This document shows positions 60,766 to 64,000 of a DNA stretch of 64,000 bases, piece after piece. Position numbers and translations under genes: made by a program. How positions within the stretch are numbered: position 1 is the first letter of the stretch; each line of letters begins with the position of its first letter. Source of the stretch: Gangjinia marincola (lineage in GTDB: Bacteria; Bacteroidota; Bacteroidia; Flavobacteriales; Flavobacteriaceae); contig NZ_BAAAFG010000002.1 of assembly GCF_039523415.1 (NCBI RefSeq), forward strand, positions 124,001 through 188,000, given 5' to 3'. The notes beneath the pieces are model-generated. The model was not told the DNA's origin, ran no database searches, and saw nothing but the letters and a program-made list of their open reading frames with translations.

Positions 60766-61631
60766 GAGATAACTTGATTTTTTTCTAAAGAGTAGTCTTC
60801 CGGATGTTTAATTCTTAACGTTAGTATTCTACCATCTTTAGAGGTAACTAGAATACCATCTGGATTGACCTTAGTAATAGTAACCTTCGATACGGTTTCC
60901 GCTTTACCTAAACTCATTTCAGCATCAAAAATAGGAATCTTCTGTTCATTTAGATGAATAAATGCAGGATGATCTTCGCTTTTTAGCGCATGGATTTTTC
61001 GGTAAATCATAGCTCCATCATTCCATTCAGTCAATTCACTATCTGCAGGATAACGTCTTTTAATGTAAGTAGCTTTTTCCCTAGGATTCGGTATGGGTAT
61101 GATTTCCTCATGAATATATCGCTTTAAGAAAGATCCAAAATCTGATTCTAACTCCTTCATCAAACGCTCCCGCAGCAATTGAACTGAACAAGCTTTAGGA
61201 ACCCTTATCATTTTTTGCCAGTATATCGCACCTGCATCAAAGTCTTGGGTCATTTCATGGATACTAATTCCAAAGCTTTGCTCCCCATTGATAAGTGCCC
61301 AATGCAATGGATGTCTACCTCTATATAAAGGCAATGGCGAGGGATGAACGTTCAACACAATATAATGATCTAATAACTGAACAAACTTAAAATTACAGAA
61401 ACAATTCATGATCAGATCAGGTCGTTCATTTAGGGCTGTTAAATGTTTAAGTAGTTTTTCTTCTTGGAAATTGGTGTTTAATTCTATCTCTACTTCTTCT
61501 TCATACCTGGATAAAACAGCAGCAGAAGGTTCTTTTTGTAATCCTACAAATACCGGTGTTAACCCTACATGCTTCATGGAGTTGTACAAACGCAAAGGCC
61601 CATCATTATTTCCAACCAACGCTATTTTCAT
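60762..61631 (-). CDS. Sugar N-formyltransferase-like protein
   Basis: 289 residues, formyltransferase N-terminal fold. The catalytic triad is present: Asn94 and His96 in LNVHPSPLPLYRGRHPLHWA (exactly the formyltransferase NxH-SLLPxYRG pattern) and Asp132 in TQDFDAGAIYWQ. The C-terminal part (about 200-289) resembles an OB-like domain. It uses N10-formyltetrahydrofolate. Unlike methionyl-tRNA formyltransferase it is encoded beside a DegT aminotransferase, as are the known dTDP- and UDP-amino-sugar formyltransferases, so its likely substrate is the amino sugar made by that enzyme. Confidence 0.85.
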   Translation of the reverse strand: MKIALVGNNDGPLRLYNSMKHVGLTPVFVGLQKEPSAAVLSRYEEEVEIELNTNFQEEKLLKHLTALNERPDLIMNCFCNFKFVQLLDHYIVLNVHPSPLPLYRGRHPLHWALINGEQSFGISIHEMTQDFDAGAIYWQKMIRVPKACSVQLLRERLMKELESDFGSFLKRYIHEEIIPIPNPREKATYIKRRYPADSELTEWNDGAMIYRKIHALKSEDHPAFIHLNEQKIPIFDAEMSLGKAETVSKVTITKVNPDGILVTSKDGRILTLRIKHPEDYSLEKNQVIS

Positions 61632-62635
61632 ACGAAATAGGGATATAAAGTTTCCGCATATTTAGAGAGTTCACGAGGAGTTGGGCTCTTAGCAATGATC
61701 CCAGAAGTTATTTCCCCCAAACGCTTACTAAAATTTGTCTCTGCCTCCTGGTCATATTCTTCAGGAGTGTGGGTGATGTAATGGATGGGGTTCTCTTCGC
61801 CTCCCATACTGGCTTTAAATCTTCTTAATCCTTCATAGGCTGTAGAGCTTCCGCTTAAGCCTAAATCTAAAAATGCCACATCCTCTTGCTGAGCTTTCTG
61901 TATAATCATATGAAAAAGTAGATTATTGGGTCGCACCTCCAATTGATCCAGGGCAGAAGCGCCAAATTTATAGTACCATCCATCACCGGACGCCAGCACT
62001 ATTGCTGAAGCAACAACCTTATCTTCATACCTAGCTTCTACCATCCAACCTTTATTCTTTTTTACAAACTCCTCAAAGATGTGCAGAAAGAAAGAAAATG
62101 CCTGCGGAATACTATTAAACTTCTCTAGCCTCAATTTAGCATAAAGCGTATAAAAACGTTTTAGTGACTCTGCTTCATTAGTGAACTTAATGGTAACTCC
62201 TGTCTTTTTTGCTTTTTTGACTCCGCGTTTAAACGATGAACTACAATTTAAATGATTGTTTAAATCTACCCGATGATAGACTGCTTTACGGCTAATTTCA
62301 CCAATTTTAGATAGGTTATGCTCTTCCTTCAATGTGGTCTTGAAAATAAGTTTTGCCTTCGGAAAGTTTTGCTGAAGCATTTTTTTAACCTCCACCAACT
62401 CATCAACTTGAACACCATCTGTGTTCACATAATCTGAAAAAGGCAAGCTAATCATTTTTTCACCATATGGCAAAGTAACGTGAGCAAACACCAATTGCTT
62501 TGATCCTTTCCTGAAGATAACCCTGTAAAAAGTAAAATCATATGTTTTTTGGAGCACGTTGAGCCAATGCGAATCATCAAACAGGTGCGTACCAACAGCA
62601 GAATTTACATCAAGCTCTTCTAAAATAACACTCAA
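61628..62635 (-). CDS. FemAB/GNAT-like acyltransferase of the surface-sugar operon
   Basis: 335 residues, with a double GNAT-like arrangement as in FemAB/BioF2-type proteins. First half: LFDDSHWLNVLQKTYDFTFYRV and ISLPFSDYVNTDGVQVDEL; second half: VKKAKKTGVTIKF, FYTLYAKLRLEKFNSIPQ, WMVEARYEDKVVASAIVLASGDGWYYKFGAS (key run VVASAIVLASGDGWYYKFGAS shortened to ASAIVLASGDGWYYKFG), LLFHMIIQKAQQEDVAFLDLGLS. Probably adds an amino-acid or acyl group to the sugar. Overlaps the formyltransferase gene by four bases. Confidence 0.82.
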   Translation of the reverse strand: MSVILEELDVNSAVGTHLFDDSHWLNVLQKTYDFTFYRVIFRKGSKQLVFAHVTLPYGEKMISLPFSDYVNTDGVQVDELVEVKKMLQQNFPKAKLIFKTTLKEEHNLSKIGEISRKAVYHRVDLNNHLNCSSSFKRGVKKAKKTGVTIKFTNEAESLKRFYTLYAKLRLEKFNSIPQAFSFFLHIFEEFVKKNKGWMVEARYEDKVVASAIVLASGDGWYYKFGASALDQLEVRPNNLLFHMIIQKAQQEDVAFLDLGLSGSSTAYEGLRRFKASMGGEENPIHYITHTPEEYDQEAETNFSKRLGEITSGIIAKSPTPRELSKYAETLYPYFV

Positions 62636-62636
62636 C

Positions 62637-63644
62637 TTATGCGTTTTGATAAATGGTTTCTATCGCCTGGATGCTTTTTAAACCTTCATCTCCCTCTACA
62701 ACACCTTTGCGGCTATCGGTAATATGATCGATCAACTCAACGATAAGCTTATCATGGTTTGAACTGGATCCTTGGTAGGTTCCGTACTCATTAGGCTTGT
62801 CGTCAAATTCCAGATCTGTAGGAACGGGATAGGACTGGACATCCCAAAATTCTAATTCATTTAAGTATTTGCCACCAATTTTGATCGTACCCTTCTCTCC
62901 AATTATGGTGATACTCCCTTCGTAATTCACGTTATACACACAGGTAGTCCACAGCAAAGAGCCTATGGCACCATTTTCAAATCTCAAGGCAGAAACTCCG
63001 CAATCTTCAATTTCAATGTCGTGATTGAGCGTATCCATGATGGTTTTAGCTTCTGTGATATTACCAAACCACCACACCAGCAAATCTAAGAAATGACTCA
63101 CCTGCGTTTGTAAGGCGCCTCCCTCTGAAGCTTTTTTCCCCCGCCAGGGTGACTGATTGTAATATTCTTGATGGCGATTCCACATCACATTACATTGCAC
63201 CATAAATAGTTTACCCAACTTTCCTTCTTTAATCGCCTTATTGACATGCAAAATTGGAGTGTTATAGCGGTTTTGCTTCACCACAAACAAGCGTACATTA
63301 TTTTCTTTTGCCACTTCAATCATTTTTTTGCTCTGCTCACTGTCTAGCGCCATTGGTTTTTCAACCAATATATGATGACCAGCTTCGGCCGCCTTAATGC
63401 TCATTGGGGCGTGGAGTGCATGTGGGGTGCAAATACATATCACATCCAGCTCCTCGTGATCTAGTAGATGATCGAACGATGTGTAGGTCACTACGTCTGG
63501 AATATCTTCGGCTAAATCAAATAAAATCTCTTCCTTAATATCACAAATTGCTTTTAAATTGGCCCCGACAGTTTCTTCAATAATTTTAATATGTCTTTTA
63601 CCAATATGACCACAACCGATTACTGCAAAATTGAGTTCCTTCAT
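62637..63644 (-). CDS. Gfo/Idh/MocA family oxidoreductase
   Basis: 335 residues. NAD(P)-binding GCGHIGKRH at 10-18, the ICTPHALHAPMSIKAAEAGHHILVEKP segment ending in the family motif VEKPMALD, and a C-terminal substrate domain with GGALQTQVSHFLDLLVWWFG containing the likely catalytic His. WlbA-type members oxidise UDP-sugars at C3, giving the keto-sugar that a DegT enzyme aminates; the pairing here with DegT and a formyltransferase suits such a pathway. First gene of the minus-strand operon. Confidence 0.93.
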   Translation of the reverse strand: MKELNFAVIGCGHIGKRHIKIIEETVGANLKAICDIKEEILFDLAEDIPDVVTYTSFDHLLDHEELDVICICTPHALHAPMSIKAAEAGHHILVEKPMALDSEQSKKMIEVAKENNVRLFVVKQNRYNTPILHVNKAIKEGKLGKLFMVQCNVMWNRHQEYYNQSPWRGKKASEGGALQTQVSHFLDLLVWWFGNITEAKTIMDTLNHDIEIEDCGVSALRFENGAIGSLLWTTCVYNVNYEGSITIIGEKGTIKIGGKYLNELEFWDVQSYPVPTDLEFDDKPNEYGTYQGSSSNHDKLIVELIDHITDSRKGVVEGDEGLKSIQAIETIYQNA

Positions 63645-63787
63645 AACGTCTACTTCTGTAAAAGCTAAGATAAAAAACTTAATCGTTGCAAAGCCTGCAA
63701 TAACAAACCCTTAACTAGAAAAACAACCACTATAATTTAACTCAAAAGAATATTGACTTTTATAGGTTTTGTGTTGTTCTAAAAGAG

Positions 63788-63795
63788 TACTTTTG
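63788..63795 (+). promoter_or_regulatory. -7 box of typA
   Basis: TACTTTTG, an exact TAnnTTTG match, with TTG at 63769-63771, a 16-base spacer (one short of the usual range). The typA ATG follows 22 bases later. Confidence 0.6.
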
Positions 63796-63817
63796 CACCG
63801 ATTTTAAACAGGTAATC

Positions 63818-64000
63818 ATGCAGTTAAGAAATATCGCAATTATTGCGCACGTTGACCACGGTAAAACTACCTTGGTTGATAAGATCATGTATCATTGTCA
63901 GCTGTTTCGTGAAAACGAAAATACGGGCGATTTGATCCTGGACAATAATGATTTAGAACGGGAGAGAGGGATTACCATTACCTCTAAAAACGTATCTGTC
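63818..64000 (+). CDS. typA: GTP-binding protein TypA/BipA (partial, N-terminus)
   Basis: 61 codons, running off the right edge. MQLRNIAIIAHVDHGKTTLVDKIM holds G1 (AHVDHGKTT), and G2 is RGITITSKNVSV near 51-61. LILDNNDLERERGITI is the TypA-type form of this region rather than EF-G, EF-Tu or LepA. TypA is a ribosome-bound translational GTPase. Confidence 0.95.
   Translation, partial: MQLRNIAIIAHVDHGKTTLVDKIMYHCQLFRENENTGDLILDNNDLERERGITITSKNVSV

Overview
The window looks like a contiguous piece of chromosome from a member of the Bacteroidetes, most likely a marine Flavobacteriaceae. The evidence is a gliding-motility ATPase of GldA type, a DnaJ with the reduced zinc region typical of flavobacteria, several families largely confined to this group (DUF4199, DUF6268, DUF2911, DUF4920, DUF6090-like, MnmD without its MnmC fusion partner), AT-rich spacers, no clear Shine-Dalgarno sequences, and many upstream elements fitting the Bacteroidetes promoter pattern TTG-N17-23-TAnnTTTG. 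I see no transposase, integrase, CRISPR array, tRNA or rRNA.

Layout. 1-739: a polysaccharide-export lipoprotein cut by the left edge. 0.85-9.5 kb: mostly plus-strand housekeeping genes (ABC-F, methyltransferase, LolD/MacB-type ATPase, cobalamin adenosyltransferase, DUF2795, SecA, DUF4199). 9.5-13.8 kb: minus-strand YhhN-like and M23 genes, then an ECF sigma/anti-sigma/secreted-protein operon whose last product carries an 11-residue repeat. 13.9-22 kb: DUF2911, Ohr, MeaB, PAP2, MATE, an M28 peptidase with PPK2, and a GNAT protein. 22-27.9 kb: a tight six-gene minus-strand operon (ABC ATPase, ABC permease, MscS, DUF6268, an NtrC-type regulator without DNA-binding domain, an outer-membrane protein). 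28-36.5 kb: grpE-dnaJ, YceI, a TIGR01777 epimerase, mnmD, DUF4920, ilvE, rlmN, queA. 36.6-44 kb: the aromatic amino-acid operon. 44-48.5 kb: gldA, envelope genes and a second ECF sigma. 48.5-53.7 kb: methionine genes. 53.8-64 kb: deoxynucleoside kinase, then two converging surface-sugar gene sets, then the start of typA.

The most interesting regulation is in two places. First, the pheA-aminotransferase-tyrA-DAHP synthase/chorismate mutase-rsgA-dtd-mazG-like-membrane protein-aroA string is preceded by a complete attenuator of the E. coli trp/phe kind. It has a promoter, a 19-codon leader peptide (MKTITVYNAWYYVYFFFKR) with one Trp, four Tyr and three Phe codons, two mutually exclusive pairings and an intrinsic terminator just before pheA. 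Second, two different SAM riboswitches face away from each other in one 520-bp spacer. A SAM-I (S-box) aptamer leads into metY-metX-hom on the minus strand, and a SAM-II-type aptamer leads into metK on the plus strand. A 9-nt segment of the SAM-II core is perfectly complementary to a segment just before the metK start.

The genes fit together as follows. Methionine synthesis and SAM synthesis are both sensed at the SAM level. Phe/Tyr synthesis together with chorismate supply (DAHP synthase, EPSP synthase) is sensed by aromatic-codon translation, with D-aminoacyl-tRNA deacylase in the same operon. The right end makes and decorates a surface glycan: DegT aminotransferase, N-formyltransferase, Gfo/Idh oxidoreductase, FemAB-like transferase and glycosyltransferase on one strand, and an acyltransferase, a beta-propeller protein and a putative 2-oxoglutarate oxygenase on the other.
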